Source of the DNA: CAMPJU01 sp036675265
GTDB taxonomy: Bacteria > Pseudomonadota > Gammaproteobacteria > Xanthomonadales > Xanthomonadaceae
DNA: 64,000 nucleotides
Direction of reading: 5' to 3'
NCBI GenBank assembly: GCA_036675265.1
Contig: JAKFFJ010000088.1
Span: 1 to 64,000 of the forward strand
The position numbers and the translations under genes were made by a program. The notes under the pieces are model-generated. The model did no database searches, was not told the DNA's origin, and worked only from the letters and a program-made list of their open reading frames with translations. Shown here in pieces: positions 39,480 to 48,920 of the stretch (positions are counted from its first letter, which is position 1; each line of letters starts with the position of its first letter).

Positions 39480-40688
39480 TCACCGCGGCGCCGCCAGCAG
39501 TTCGACGACCGCATCGGCCGCATTCGCGGACGCGTCCCGTCGCAGCGTTTCGTGGATCGCACGGAAGCGCGGGCGCAGCGCGGCGGCGGCTTCCGGCTGC
39601 TCGAACCAGTGCAGCGCCGCGGCGGCGAGGTTCTCCGGCGTGCAGTCGTCCTGCAGCAATTCCGGGACCAGGGCCTCGTCCGCCAAGACGTTCGGCAGGC
39701 TGACGAACCGCGACTTGAGCAGGCCCAGGCGCCGCACCAGGGCGTGCGTCAGTGGCGCGATGCGGTGGCCGACCACCATCGGCCGCTTGGCCAGCATCGC
39801 TTCCAGCGCGGCGGTGCCGGAGGCGAGCAGGACGACGTCGGCGGCTTCCATGGCGGCGCGCGCATCGCCCTCGAGCAGGCGCACGCCCGCGGTGCCGGCC
39901 TCCGCGAGCTGTCGTTCGAGCACCGCGCGACAACCCGCATTCGCCGCGGGCACCAACACCGCGAGCCCCGGCAGGGCCGCGCTGACGCGCGTGGCGGCGT
40001 CGAGGAACGCCGGTCCCATCCGCTCGACCTCGCCCAGGCGGCTGCCCGGCAGCAGGGCCAGCACGGGATCGTGCATCGGCAGGCCGAAGCGCCCGCGCGC
40101 GGCGGCGCGATCGGGCTCGAGCGGCATGGCGTCGGCGAGCGGGTGCCCGACGAAGCGCGCATCCACGCCATGGCGTGCGTAGATCGGGGGTTCCATCGGG
40201 AACAGGCACAGCACGCGGTCGGCACTCTCGCCGATGCGTGCCGCGCGGCCCTCGCGCCAGGCCCAGACCGAGGGGCTGACGTAATGCACGGTGCGCACGC
40301 CACGACGCTTCAGCTGCCGCTCCAGGCCGAGGTTGAAGTCGGGGGCGTCGATGCCGACGAACACGTCGGGTTGCCAGTCGAGCAGGCGCGCGCGCAGGTC
40401 GCGGCGCAGGCGCAGCAGGCGGGGCAGGTGGCGCAGCACCTCGGCCAGGCCCATGACCGCGAGGTCGGAGCAATCGTGCCAGGCCTGCAGGCCGGCATCG
40501 CGCATCGCCGGCCCGCCGATGCCGGCGAACTCGGCCTCCGGCAGTCGCTCGCGCAGCGCGGCCACCAGCCCGGCGCCCAGCAGGTCGCCCGACGCCTCGC
40601 CCGCGACGAGCGCGACGCGCACGCGCCTGTCCTGGTTGGTTGCCCCGGTCCCCAAGGTGTTTCCCAAGTCGTCCCCCCGGCCGCTCAA
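39480..40688 (-). CDS. lpxB: Lipid-A-disaccharide synthase
   Basis: A 402-residue glycosyltransferase (GT19) that joins lipid X to UDP-diacylglucosamine. Core motifs VALVAGEASGDLLGAGL, GIDAPDFNLGLERQLK, YVSPSVWAWREGRA, CLFPMEPPIYARHGVDARFVGHPLAD, LLPGSRLGEVERM and LLASGTAALEAML. TTG 40688 overlaps the lpxA stop (TTGA) and is the only start consistent with coupling; a downstream GTG is possible but would trim the variable N-terminus. Confidence 0.95.
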   Translation of the reverse strand: MSGRGDDLGNTLGTGATNQDRRVRVALVAGEASGDLLGAGLVAALRERLPEAEFAGIGGPAMRDAGLQAWHDCSDLAVMGLAEVLRHLPRLLRLRRDLRARLLDWQPDVFVGIDAPDFNLGLERQLKRRGVRTVHYVSPSVWAWREGRAARIGESADRVLCLFPMEPPIYARHGVDARFVGHPLADAMPLEPDRAAARGRFGLPMHDPVLALLPGSRLGEVERMGPAFLDAATRVSAALPGLAVLVPAANAGCRAVLERQLAEAGTAGVRLLEGDARAAMEAADVVLLASGTAALEAMLAKRPMVVGHRIAPLTHALVRRLGLLKSRFVSLPNVLADEALVPELLQDDCTPENLAAAALHWFEQPEAAAALRPRFRAIHETLRRDASANAADAVVELLAAPR

Positions 40689-41470
40689 CGCAGCAGCGGG
40701 CGCTCTGCGCTGTCGACGAACGCCAGCAAGGCACGCACGTCGTCGCTGTCGCGCGCCAGTTCCGCCAGCTTGCCACGCGCTTCCTCCAACGGGTCGCCCG
40801 ACACGTAGAGCGCGCGGTAGGCCCGCTTGATCGCGCTGATCCGCGCACTGTCGAAGCCGCGCCGGCGCAGGCCCTCGGCATTGATGCCGCGCGGGCGGCC
40901 ATAGCCTTCCTGCGCCACCATCACGAACGGGGGCACGTCGCCGTTGACGAACGCGCCCATGCCGATGAACGCGTGCGCGCCGATCCGGCAGAACTGGTGG
41001 ATGCCGGCGAAGCCGCCGAGGATCACGTGGTCGCCCACCTCCACGTGGCCGGCGAGCGTGGCGTTGTTGGAGAAGATGCAGTGGTTGCCGACGCTGCAGT
41101 CGTGCGCGACGTGGGTGTAGGCCAGCAGCCAGTTGTCGTCACCGATGTGCGTCGTGCCGCCGCCGCCCGCGGTGCCGCGGTTGATCGTCACGAACTCGCG
41201 GACCTGGTTGCGGTCGCCGATCACGAGGGCCGCGCGTTCGCCGCCGTACTTCTTGTCCTGCGCCTCGCCGCCGATCGCGGCGTGGCCGTGGAACCGGTTG
41301 TCGCGGCCGATCCGGGTCGGGCCGGCGACCGTGCAGTGCGGACCGATCCAGGTGCCTTCGCCGACCTCGACCTCCGCGCCGACCAGGCTGAACGCACCCA
41401 CGCGGACGCCGGTCCCCAGGCGTGCGCCGGGGTCGACGACCGCGGTGGGATGGATGTCGGCGCCGCCCAT
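40685..41470 (-). CDS. lpxA: UDP-N-acetylglucosamine acyltransferase
   Basis: A 261-residue left-handed beta-helix enzyme that starts lipid A synthesis by 3-O-acylation of UDP-GlcNAc. Hexapeptide repeats run from IHPTAVVDPGARLG, with AYTHVAHDCSVGNHC (catalytic His), GGFAGIHQFCRIGAHAFIG and the helical C-terminus GINAEGLRRRGFD. It joins fabZ by TGATG and lpxB by TTGA. Confidence 0.96.
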   Translation of the reverse strand: MGGADIHPTAVVDPGARLGTGVRVGAFSLVGAEVEVGEGTWIGPHCTVAGPTRIGRDNRFHGHAAIGGEAQDKKYGGERAALVIGDRNQVREFVTINRGTAGGGGTTHIGDDNWLLAYTHVAHDCSVGNHCIFSNNATLAGHVEVGDHVILGGFAGIHQFCRIGAHAFIGMGAFVNGDVPPFVMVAQEGYGRPRGINAEGLRRRGFDSARISAIKRAYRALYVSGDPLEEARGKLAELARDSDDVRALLAFVDSAERPLLR

Positions 41471-41952
41471 CAGTCCTTGTCGACCTCCGCGCAGAGGATC
41501 TCGGCGCAGGCCACCTGCTGTCCGTCCACCCGCGCGATGCCGGTGAACACGGCCATGTTGCGGATGGTGCGCTTGAGCGTGACTTCCAGGTCCAGGCGGT
41601 CGCCGGGCACGACCATGCGCGAGAACTTCGCGCCGTCGATCTTGACCAGGTAGTAGATCTTGCCGTCGGCCACGCCGCCGTCGGCGACGCAGTGCGAGAG
41701 CTGGGTCAGCACGCCGCCGGCCTGCGCCAGCGCTTCGAGCACGAGCACGCCCGGCATCACCGGGTGCCCGGGGAAGTGGCCGGTGAAGAAGCCTTCGTTG
41801 CCGGTGACGTTCTTGTAGGCGAGCACCCGCTCGTTGGGCGCGAACTCGACCACCCGGTCGACCAGCAGGAACGGGTAGCGGTGCGGCAGGAGCTTCTGGA
41901 TCGCCGGGACGTCCAGCGGCAACTTGATCGCGTCGGTCGAAGCAGTGTTCAT
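41470..41952 (-). CDS. fabZ: 3-hydroxyacyl-ACP dehydratase FabZ
   Basis: A 160-residue hot-dog dehydratase of type II fatty-acid synthesis. LLPHRYPFLLVDRV, GHFPGHPVMPGVLVLEALAQ (catalytic His59 and the Glu in VLEALAQ), and C-terminal KIDGAKFSRMVVPGDRLDLEV. Its position between lpxD and lpxA is classic and balances acyl chains for lipid A and phospholipid. ATGA overlap with lpxD. Confidence 0.96.
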   Translation of the reverse strand: MNTASTDAIKLPLDVPAIQKLLPHRYPFLLVDRVVEFAPNERVLAYKNVTGNEGFFTGHFPGHPVMPGVLVLEALAQAGGVLTQLSHCVADGGVADGKIYYLVKIDGAKFSRMVVPGDRLDLEVTLKRTIRNMAVFTGIARVDGQQVACAEILCAEVDKD

Positions 41953-42989
41953 TTCGTGGTGTCCTTGGCGCCGACGCGCCGGGCGAGCGCGTCCAGCTGC
42001 TTGAAGCGCGCGGCATTGCGGCGCCAGCTGCGATTGTCCATCAGCGGAGTGCCCGAAGAATACTCGCCGGGTTCGCGGATGGAATGGGTGACCAGGCTCA
42101 TGGCGGTCACCACCACGCGGTCGCAGACGTCCAGGTGGCCGAGGATCCCGGCGCCGCCGCCGACCAGGCAGTAGCGTCCGATCCGCGCGCTGCCGGCCAC
42201 GGCCGCACAACCGGCCATCGCGGTGTGCGCGCCGATGCGCGCGTTGTGGCCGACCTGGATCTGGTTGTCCAGGCGCACGTCCTCCTCCAGCACCGTGTCG
42301 CCGAGCGCGCCGCGGTCGATGGTGGTGTTCGCGCCGATCTCGCAGTCGTCGCCGACCAGCACGCCACCCAGCTGCGGGACCTTGATCCAGTGGCCGGCAT
42401 CCATGGCGATGCCGAAGCCGTCGGCGCCGAGCACGGCACCGGGGTGGATGCGCACGCGACGGCCCAGCCGCACGCGCGCCACGAGCGTGACCCGGGCGAC
42501 CAGCACGCAGCCGGCGCCAACGGTGCAGTCGTCGCCCACCACGCAGCCCGGGCCGACGACCGCACCGGCCTCGACCACGCTGCGCGCCCCGATCGTCGTG
42601 AACGGACCGATGGACGCGGCCGGGTCGACCCGCGCCGTCCGGTCGACGACGGCGGAAGGATGCACGCCTGGCGTGGCCGTCGTGGCGGGTTCGAACAGCG
42701 CGGCGATCTTCGCGAACGCGGCGTAGGGGTCGGCGGCGACCAGCGCGGTGGCAGGGCAAGCCCCGGCATCTTCCTCGCGCAGGACGACCGCGGCCGCCGA
42801 GGTGGCTGCCAGCTGCGCGCGGTAACGCGGGTTGGCGAGGAAGGCCAGGCGGCCCGGACCCGCGGCCTCCAGCGTGGCGACGCCTTCGACGACCGTCGCC
42901 GGATCGCCACGCAAGCCGAGCCCGAAGCGCTCGGCCAGCGCCCCCGCGGTATGGCGGACGGCGTCGGTGCTGGTGTTCCCGCTGCCCAT
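41949..42989 (-). CDS. lpxD: UDP-3-O-acylglucosamine N-acyltransferase
   Basis: A 346-residue beta-helix acyltransferase, third committed step of lipid A. N-terminal uridine-binding part (VEGVATLEAAGPGRLAFLANPRY), hexapeptide core with VLGADGFGIAMDAGHWIKVPQ, CEIGANTTIDRGALGDTVL, NQIQVGHNARIG and the closing SIREPGEYSSGTPL helix. The start at 42989 is 20 bases after the bamA stop, leaving no room for the skp gene often found here. Confidence 0.95.
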   Translation of the reverse strand: MGSGNTSTDAVRHTAGALAERFGLGLRGDPATVVEGVATLEAAGPGRLAFLANPRYRAQLAATSAAAVVLREEDAGACPATALVAADPYAAFAKIAALFEPATTATPGVHPSAVVDRTARVDPAASIGPFTTIGARSVVEAGAVVGPGCVVGDDCTVGAGCVLVARVTLVARVRLGRRVRIHPGAVLGADGFGIAMDAGHWIKVPQLGGVLVGDDCEIGANTTIDRGALGDTVLEEDVRLDNQIQVGHNARIGAHTAMAGCAAVAGSARIGRYCLVGGGAGILGHLDVCDRVVVTAMSLVTHSIREPGEYSSGTPLMDNRSWRRNAARFKQLDALARRVGAKDTTK

Positions 42990-43009
42990 CGCGCGCGCCG
43001 CCGCGGGGG

Positions 43010-45514
43010 CTAGAACGCGCCGCCGAAGGTGAACTGCAGCCGTTCCAGGTCGTCGCCGTCTTCCTTGACCAGCGGGAACGCATAGCTGATGGAGATCGGG
43101 CCGACGGGTGCGCGCCACAGCAGCGACACGCCGGTGGAGGCGCGCAGCTTGCCCGCGTCGAACGCGTCGACGTCCTCGAAGACGCTGCCGAAGTCGACGA
43201 ACGCCGAGACCCGCGCCGCCGGCGTGTCGAGCAGGGTGGGGAAGAACATCTCCACCGACCCGGTGGTCTTCAGCGAGCCGCCCAGCGACTGGCCGAAGCG
43301 CCCGTTGAACGCCTGCGGGCCCACGGTGTTGTCGCGGAAGCCGCGGATCGAGCGGACGCCGCCGGCGTAGAAGTTCTCGAAGAACGGCAGGCCGTCGGCG
43401 GTCACCGTCTCGGCGTAGTCCGGCGAGGTGGTGAGGCAGGGGTCCGTCGGATCCGCGCCGGGCACGAAGTCCGGCGGCGTCACCGGGTCGCCGTCGGTGT
43501 CGACGAAGCTGCCCGGCGTGAAGCACAGGTTGCGCGTCACCGGGTCGCCGTAGCTGTCGCCGTACCCGATCTCCGCGCGCGTGTTGAGCACCAGCGCGCG
43601 GCTGAGCTGCCAGTACTTGGAGAACTCGTAGTTGACCTTGTAGTACTCGACGGTCGATCCCGGGAGCGCCACCTCGGCGGACAACCGCTGGTAGGTGCCG
43701 CGCGTCGGCGCGAAGTAGTCGTTCCGGGTGTCGCTCGACCACGCGAGCTGCCCGCGCCAGGCGTGGAACGTGCGCGTGTCGAGCGCCTTGATGTAGTCGA
43801 TGATCGGCTTGGGCGTGGAGCCCTGGAAGGTATGGATCTCGTTGCTGTCGATGCCGAACAGCGCCGACACCGAGTTGGTCTCGCTGATCGGCAGGCCGAA
43901 GATCACCTGGGCCGCGCCGCTGGTGTTGGAGTAGCTGGCGATGTTGAACTCGGAGTTGTCGCGCTCGCGGTACCAGAGGTTGTAGCCGAGCGACATGCCC
44001 TCGTCGGTGAAGTACGGGTTGACGAAGGAGAAGTCGTAGCTCTGGAGGTAGTCGTTGCGCTGCGCCGACACCGACACCTGGTTGCCGCTGCCCAGGAAGT
44101 TGCTCTGGGACAGCTGGACGGAACTGGTCAGGCCGGTCAGCTGCGAGAAGCCCAGGCCGAAGGTGAAGCTGCCGGACGTCGTTTCCTTGACGTTGTAGAC
44201 GACGTCGACCTGGTCCGGGCTGCCGGGCACCGCCGGCGTCTCGACCTCGACGCTCTCGAAGTACCCGAGGCGCTGCAGGCGGATCTTGGAACGGTCGATC
44301 GCCGCCTGGGAATACCACGCGCCCTCGAACTGCCGCATCTCCCGGCGCAGCACCTCGTCGGCCGTCCGGGTGTTGCCCTTGAACACGATGCGGCGCACGT
44401 TGACGCGCGGGCCCGGGACGACCTGCATGTTGATCGCGACGGTGTTGGCTTCGCGGTCCACGTCCGGGAGCGGGTTCACGCGGGCGAACGCGTAGCCGAT
44501 GTTGCCCAGGGTCGCGATGATCGCATCGGACGACATCTCGAGCAGCTGGCGCGAGAAGGTCTGGCCCTCGCGCACGAGCAGCAGCTGCTCGATGCGTTCC
44601 TGCGGCAGCACCGTGTCGCCGGTCACCTTGACGTCGGAGACGGTGTAGACCTCGCCTTCGGTCACGCCGGCGGTGATGAACATGTCCTGCTTGTCGGGGC
44701 TGATCGCCACCTGGGTGGAGTCGATGCTGAAATCGACGTATCCGCGGTCCAGGTAGTAGTTGTGCAGCGTCTCGATGTCGCCGGCCAGCTTCTCGCGCGA
44801 GTACTGGTCGTCGCGGCGGTACCAGGACAGCCAGTTGGACTCGGCCAGTTCCCAGCGATCCAGGATGGCCTCGTCCTCGAAGGCCTCGTTGCCGACCAGG
44901 TTGATGTGGCGGATGCGCGCGGCATCGCCCTCGTCGATCACGATGGAGATGTCGACGCGGTTGCGGTCCAGGCGCGAGACCGTCGGGACGATGGTCGCGT
45001 TGTACTTGCCGCGGTTGTTGTAGGCGCGCTGCAGCTCGAGCGTCACCCGGTCGAGCGCGAGCCGGTCGAAGGTCTGGCCCTCGGCGATGCCGATGTCCGC
45101 CAGGTTCTTCGTCAGGTCCTCGGTCTTGAGGTCCTTGTTGCCCGTGATGTTGAGCTTGTTGATCGCCGGGCGCTCGGTGACCGTCACCACCAGGATGTCG
45201 CCCTGGCGGTCCAGGCGCACGTCCTCGAAGAAGCCCGTCTGGTACAGCGCCCGGATCGCGTTGGCGGCGCCGGTCTGGTCGAGCACGTCGCCGCGCTCGA
45301 CCGGCAGGTACGTGAACACCGTGCCGGCGGAGATGCGTTGCAGGCCGTCGACGCGGATGTCGGCGACCGTGAACGGCAGGGCGCTCGCGCGCGTGTCCGT
45401 CGCCGGGACCGGGGACGGCGGCGTTTCGGTCGCCGTGGCCTGACCCCAGGCGGGGCTGGCGAGCGCCGAGGCAAGGGCGAGGACAAGCAGGCGGCGTGGG
45501 CAGGAGGGCGTCAT
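43010..45514 (-). CDS. bamA: Outer-membrane assembly factor BamA
   Basis: An 834-residue Omp85 protein. Signal peptide about 1-25 (ASPAWGQA), five POTRA domains (about 45-430, beginning FTVADIRVDGLQRISAGTVF), then a 16-strand barrel with the Omp85 VRGFRD-type lid motif (GGVRSIRGFRDNTVGPQ) and C-terminal Phe for membrane insertion (LQFTFGGAF). A barrel loop rich in Asp/Pro/Thr (TDGDPVTPPDFVPGADPTDP) is variable and surface-exposed by inference. ATG 45514 preferred over the TTG just before it. Confidence 0.96.
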   Translation of the reverse strand: MTPSCPRRLLVLALASALASPAWGQATATETPPSPVPATDTRASALPFTVADIRVDGLQRISAGTVFTYLPVERGDVLDQTGAANAIRALYQTGFFEDVRLDRQGDILVVTVTERPAINKLNITGNKDLKTEDLTKNLADIGIAEGQTFDRLALDRVTLELQRAYNNRGKYNATIVPTVSRLDRNRVDISIVIDEGDAARIRHINLVGNEAFEDEAILDRWELAESNWLSWYRRDDQYSREKLAGDIETLHNYYLDRGYVDFSIDSTQVAISPDKQDMFITAGVTEGEVYTVSDVKVTGDTVLPQERIEQLLLVREGQTFSRQLLEMSSDAIIATLGNIGYAFARVNPLPDVDREANTVAINMQVVPGPRVNVRRIVFKGNTRTADEVLRREMRQFEGAWYSQAAIDRSKIRLQRLGYFESVEVETPAVPGSPDQVDVVYNVKETTSGSFTFGLGFSQLTGLTSSVQLSQSNFLGSGNQVSVSAQRNDYLQSYDFSFVNPYFTDEGMSLGYNLWYRERDNSEFNIASYSNTSGAAQVIFGLPISETNSVSALFGIDSNEIHTFQGSTPKPIIDYIKALDTRTFHAWRGQLAWSSDTRNDYFAPTRGTYQRLSAEVALPGSTVEYYKVNYEFSKYWQLSRALVLNTRAEIGYGDSYGDPVTRNLCFTPGSFVDTDGDPVTPPDFVPGADPTDPCLTTSPDYAETVTADGLPFFENFYAGGVRSIRGFRDNTVGPQAFNGRFGQSLGGSLKTTGSVEMFFPTLLDTPAARVSAFVDFGSVFEDVDAFDAGKLRASTGVSLLWRAPVGPISISYAFPLVKEDGDDLERLQFTFGGAF

Positions 45515-45557
45515 CAATCGCGTCCGTCGGTGTGTAGGGGGTTGGTCCGGCCCGGCA

Positions 45558-46916
45558 TCACCGCACCAGCAGCAGGATGTCGTTGTAGAACGCCAGGGCC
45601 ATCAGCCCGGCGAGCAGGACGAGGCCGACGTACTGGCCGGCAGCCATGGCGCGTTCGCTGAGCGGGCTGCCCTTGGCAAGTTCGATAAGGTAATACAGCA
45701 GGTGACCCCCGTCCAAGACCGGAATGGGCAGGAGGTTGAGGATGGCCAGTCCCAGGCTGAGCAAGGCGAGGAACTGGAGGAACCAGGCCGGCCCCATTTC
45801 AGCCGAGGCATTGGCGACCCGGGCGATGGTGATGGGGCCGGACACATTCTGCGCGGAAGCGTTGCCGGTCACCATCCGCCCGACCATGCCGAGGGTGTCG
45901 CCGCCGAGCTGCCAGGTCGCGCGCAGCGCCGCGGGGACCGCCGCCAGGGGACCGTGCCGGAGCTCGGCATCGGGGGCTGGCGCCTCGGCGGGTGCGGGCG
46001 CGAACCCCAGGACCCATTCACTTGCGCCGGCCACCGGCGGCGTGCGCCGGGCCGGGGTGATCTCCAGCGCCAGCCGCTCGCCGTCGCGCTGGACTTCGAC
46101 CATGCCACTGCCGCCGAGCGCCCCGAGTCGCTGGACCTGCGGCCCGATGTCGCCGAACGAGGCGACCGGCACGCCGTCCACCGCGGTGATCCGGTCACCC
46201 GGTTCCAGCACGCCCTCGGCAGGCAGCCCCGGTTCGACCTGGCCGACGACCGGGGGGACGAGCCGATGGCGCGGCACCAGGCCCGCGAGTGCCACCGCGC
46301 GGCGTTCATCGAAGTCACCGGGCAATCGCGACAGTTCCAGCGTGCGCGTCGTCTCGGCGCCGGCCGCGGTGCGCACCCGCACCGGGACGTCGCGGTGGTC
46401 CATCGCCGCGGTGGTGACCGCGAACATGGCCTCGCTCCAGGTCGGGGTGCGCCGTTCCCCGACCGCCAGCAATGTGTCGCCGCCGCGCAGGCCCGCCTCG
46501 GCGGCGATGCCCTCGGCATGCCCGACCACCGGCGCGTAGTCCGGGCGGCCCACGACGAACATGGCCCACAGCAAGGCGACCGCCAGCAGCAGGTTGGCGA
46601 CGGGTCCCGCGGCGACGATCGCGATCCGCGGCCAGACGCCCTGCCGGTTGAACGCGCGGTGCGCGCGCTCGGGCGGGACCTCGCCTTCGCGTTCGTCGAG
46701 CATCTTCACGTAACCGCCCAGCGGGATGGCGGCGATCACGTATTCGGTGCCGTCCCGGCCCCGTCGCGACCAGAGTGCGCGGCCGAAACCCACCGAGAAG
46801 CGCAGCACGTCGACGCCGAACCGACGTGCCGTCCAGTAGTGGCCGAACTCGTGGAAGGTGACCAGCAGGCCCAGGCTGACGACCAGCCACCAGGCCGAGC
46901 CGATGAAGTCGCTCAT
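45558..46916 (-). CDS. rseP: Site-2 zinc protease RseP
   Basis: A 452-residue intramembrane protease that cleaves anti-sigma factor RseA and signal-peptide remnants. Active site HEFGH (22-26), PDZ region in the periplasm (AEAGLRGGDTLLAVGERR and PGDRITAVDGVPV, so two PDZ repeats), and second motif NLLPIPVLDGGHLLYY. ATG 46916 overlaps dxr (ATGA). It lies 43 bases before bamA. Confidence 0.95.
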   Translation of the reverse strand: MSDFIGSAWWLVVSLGLLVTFHEFGHYWTARRFGVDVLRFSVGFGRALWSRRGRDGTEYVIAAIPLGGYVKMLDEREGEVPPERAHRAFNRQGVWPRIAIVAAGPVANLLLAVALLWAMFVVGRPDYAPVVGHAEGIAAEAGLRGGDTLLAVGERRTPTWSEAMFAVTTAAMDHRDVPVRVRTAAGAETTRTLELSRLPGDFDERRAVALAGLVPRHRLVPPVVGQVEPGLPAEGVLEPGDRITAVDGVPVASFGDIGPQVQRLGALGGSGMVEVQRDGERLALEITPARRTPPVAGASEWVLGFAPAPAEAPAPDAELRHGPLAAVPAALRATWQLGGDTLGMVGRMVTGNASAQNVSGPITIARVANASAEMGPAWFLQFLALLSLGLAILNLLPIPVLDGGHLLYYLIELAKGSPLSERAMAAGQYVGLVLLAGLMALAFYNDILLLVR

Positions 46917-48100
46917 GCCGCCGCCCGCGCGACCACGCGCGCGTCCGCGAAGCGGCGGGCACGCAGGTCGGCGTCGAGCAGCGCAGGCAGGTCGTGGGCA
47001 GGCAGGTCGTGCATCGCGGCCAGCGTGTCCTCGACGATCGCGGGAATCGACAGGAAAGCCGTCCGCTGCTGAAGAAAGGCTGAAACCGCGACTTCGTTGG
47101 CCGCGTTGAGCACCGCGGGCGCCGCGCCGCCGGTGGCGAGGGCCGCGTACGCCAGCCGCAGGCACGGGAAGGCATCGGTGTCCGGCGCCTCGAACTCCAG
47201 CCGCCCGCCCTGCGCGAGCAGGTCCAGCCCGGGGACGCCCGAGGCGATCCGCTCCGGCCAGCCCAGGCCCACCGCCAGCGCGGTGCGCATGTCGGGCAGC
47301 CCGAGCTGGGCGAGCGTCGACCCGTCGGCGAACTCGACCAGCGAATGCACCAGGCTCTGCGGATGGACCAGCACGTCGATGCCCGCGCCGGGCAGGCCGA
47401 ACAGGTGGTGGGCCTCGATGACTTCCAGGCCCTTGTTCATCAACGTGGCCGAGTCGACCGAGATCTTCGGCCCCATCGACCACTTGGGGTGCGCCACCGC
47501 CTGCGCCGGCGTGACGTCCGCGAGTTCCGCGCGCGTCCGGCCGCGGAACGGCCCACCGGAGGCGGTCAGCACGATGCGGCGCAGCCCGGGGCCGGCGCGC
47601 CCGTCCGGCAGGCACTGGAAGATGGCGTTGTGCTCGCTGTCGATGGGCACGACGACCGCGCCGGCGTCGCGCGCCGCGCGGACCAGGAGCGCCCCCGCGA
47701 GCACCAGCGATTCCTTGTTGGCCAGCAGCAGGCGCTTGCCGGCGTGCGCGGCGGCCAGCGTCGACCCCAGCCCGGCTGCCCCCACGATTGCCGCGACGAC
47801 GGTGTCGCAGGCATCGCCCGAGGCCAGCGCCTCGATGGCGCCGGCGCCCCCGTGCGCTTCGGTGTCCAGGCCGGCCGCGCGCAGGCCGTCGCGCAACGCG
47901 TCGAGCAGTCGTGCATCGGCGATCGCGGCATGCGCGGGACGATGCGTCTTGCACAGCGCGACCAGCGCGTCGACGTTGCGCCCCGCGGCCAGCACGCTCG
48001 CGCGCAGCCGGCCCGGGTGGCGTGCGATGACGTCGAGCGCGGAGGCGCCGATCGAACCCGTGGCGCCGAGCACGGCCACGTTGCGTGCCCCCTGTGGCAT
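46913..48100 (-). CDS. dxr: 1-deoxy-D-xylulose-5-phosphate reductoisomerase
   Basis: A 395-residue MEP-pathway enzyme. NADPH-binding VLGATGSIGASALDVIARHP, LANKESLVLAGALL, PIDSEHNAIFQCL, ILTASGGPFRGRTRAELADV, HPKWSMGPKISVDSATLMNKG and VLNAANEVAVSAFL. The start at 48100 follows cdsA by one base. It feeds isoprenoid precursors used by IspA and UppS in the same block. Confidence 0.96.
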   Translation of the reverse strand: MPQGARNVAVLGATGSIGASALDVIARHPGRLRASVLAAGRNVDALVALCKTHRPAHAAIADARLLDALRDGLRAAGLDTEAHGGAGAIEALASGDACDTVVAAIVGAAGLGSTLAAAHAGKRLLLANKESLVLAGALLVRAARDAGAVVVPIDSEHNAIFQCLPDGRAGPGLRRIVLTASGGPFRGRTRAELADVTPAQAVAHPKWSMGPKISVDSATLMNKGLEVIEAHHLFGLPGAGIDVLVHPQSLVHSLVEFADGSTLAQLGLPDMRTALAVGLGWPERIASGVPGLDLLAQGGRLEFEAPDTDAFPCLRLAYAALATGGAAPAVLNAANEVAVSAFLQQRTAFLSIPAIVEDTLAAMHDLPAHDLPALLDADLRARRFADARVVARAAA

Positions 48101-48101
48101 G

Positions 48102-48920
48102 TCAGAAGCCCAGCATGTCCTTGCCCAGCGCGAACGCCGGCAACGCCGCGACCATGCCGTCGACGCGGTCCAGCAGGCCACCGTGGCCGGGGATCAGGTT
48201 GCTCGAGTCCTTCACCCCGGCCTGCCGCTTGAGCAGGCTCTCGAACAGGTCGCCGACGACCGAGAACAGCACGGCCACCAGCGCCACCAGCGCGACCGCC
48301 GGCAGTTGCCCGGGCGTCGCCCCGGCGAACACCGCGACCACCAGGCCAAGCGCCACGCCGGCGACCACGCCGCCGACCAGGCCCTCGACCGTCTTGTTGG
48401 GACTGATGCGCGGCGCGAGCTTGCGCCGGCCGAACTTGCGTCCGGCGAAGTACGCGCCGGTGTCGGCCGCCCAGACGATCGCCAGGGCCACCAGCAACCA
48501 CCGGTGCCCGTGCGGCTGGTCGCCGTGGATGATCGCGACCGCGCACCACGCCGGGACGATGGCCAGCGTGCCCGCCGCCAGCTTCGCCGTCCGCGCGTCG
48601 AACGAGAACCGGTTCAGCCAGGAAATCGACGCCAGCCACCACAGCACGCCGGCGACGACCATCAGCTGCAGCAGCACCCAGCTGAACCCCGCACTGGTGC
48701 GCGAGGCCCAGACCAGGGCGACGATCAGCGCCAGGTTGGCCACCAGCAACACCGCCTGCGCCAGTCCGTCCTCGACCCCGGACAGGCGCAGCCACTCCCA
48801 CAGGGCGACCAGGAACGCGATGGCCGCGAACGCCGTCAGCCACGAGGTGGGCAGGAACAGCACCGCCGCGATCGTGATCGGGGCCATGATCAGCGCGGTC
48901 AGGGTGCGCAGCTTGGTCAT
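48102..48920 (-). CDS. cdsA: Phosphatidate cytidylyltransferase
   Basis: A 272-residue integral membrane enzyme that makes CDP-diacylglycerol. About eight hydrophobic segments, AADTGAYFAGRKFGRRKLAP, SPNKTVEGLVGG, and the CdsA signature SVVGDLFESLLKRQAGVKDSS then IPGHGGLLDRVDGM. It overlaps uppS (ATGA at 48917-48920). Confidence 0.95.
   Translation of the reverse strand: MTKLRTLTALIMAPITIAAVLFLPTSWLTAFAAIAFLVALWEWLRLSGVEDGLAQAVLLVANLALIVALVWASRTSAGFSWVLLQLMVVAGVLWWLASISWLNRFSFDARTAKLAAGTLAIVPAWCAVAIIHGDQPHGHRWLLVALAIVWAADTGAYFAGRKFGRRKLAPRISPNKTVEGLVGGVVAGVALGLVVAVFAGATPGQLPAVALVALVAVLFSVVGDLFESLLKRQAGVKDSSNLIPGHGGLLDRVDGMVAALPAFALGKDMLGF

Noticed and set aside
43763..45661. 632-codon open frame on the plus strand
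   Set aside because: Antisense to bamA; repetitive Val/Asp/Arg translation without domains.
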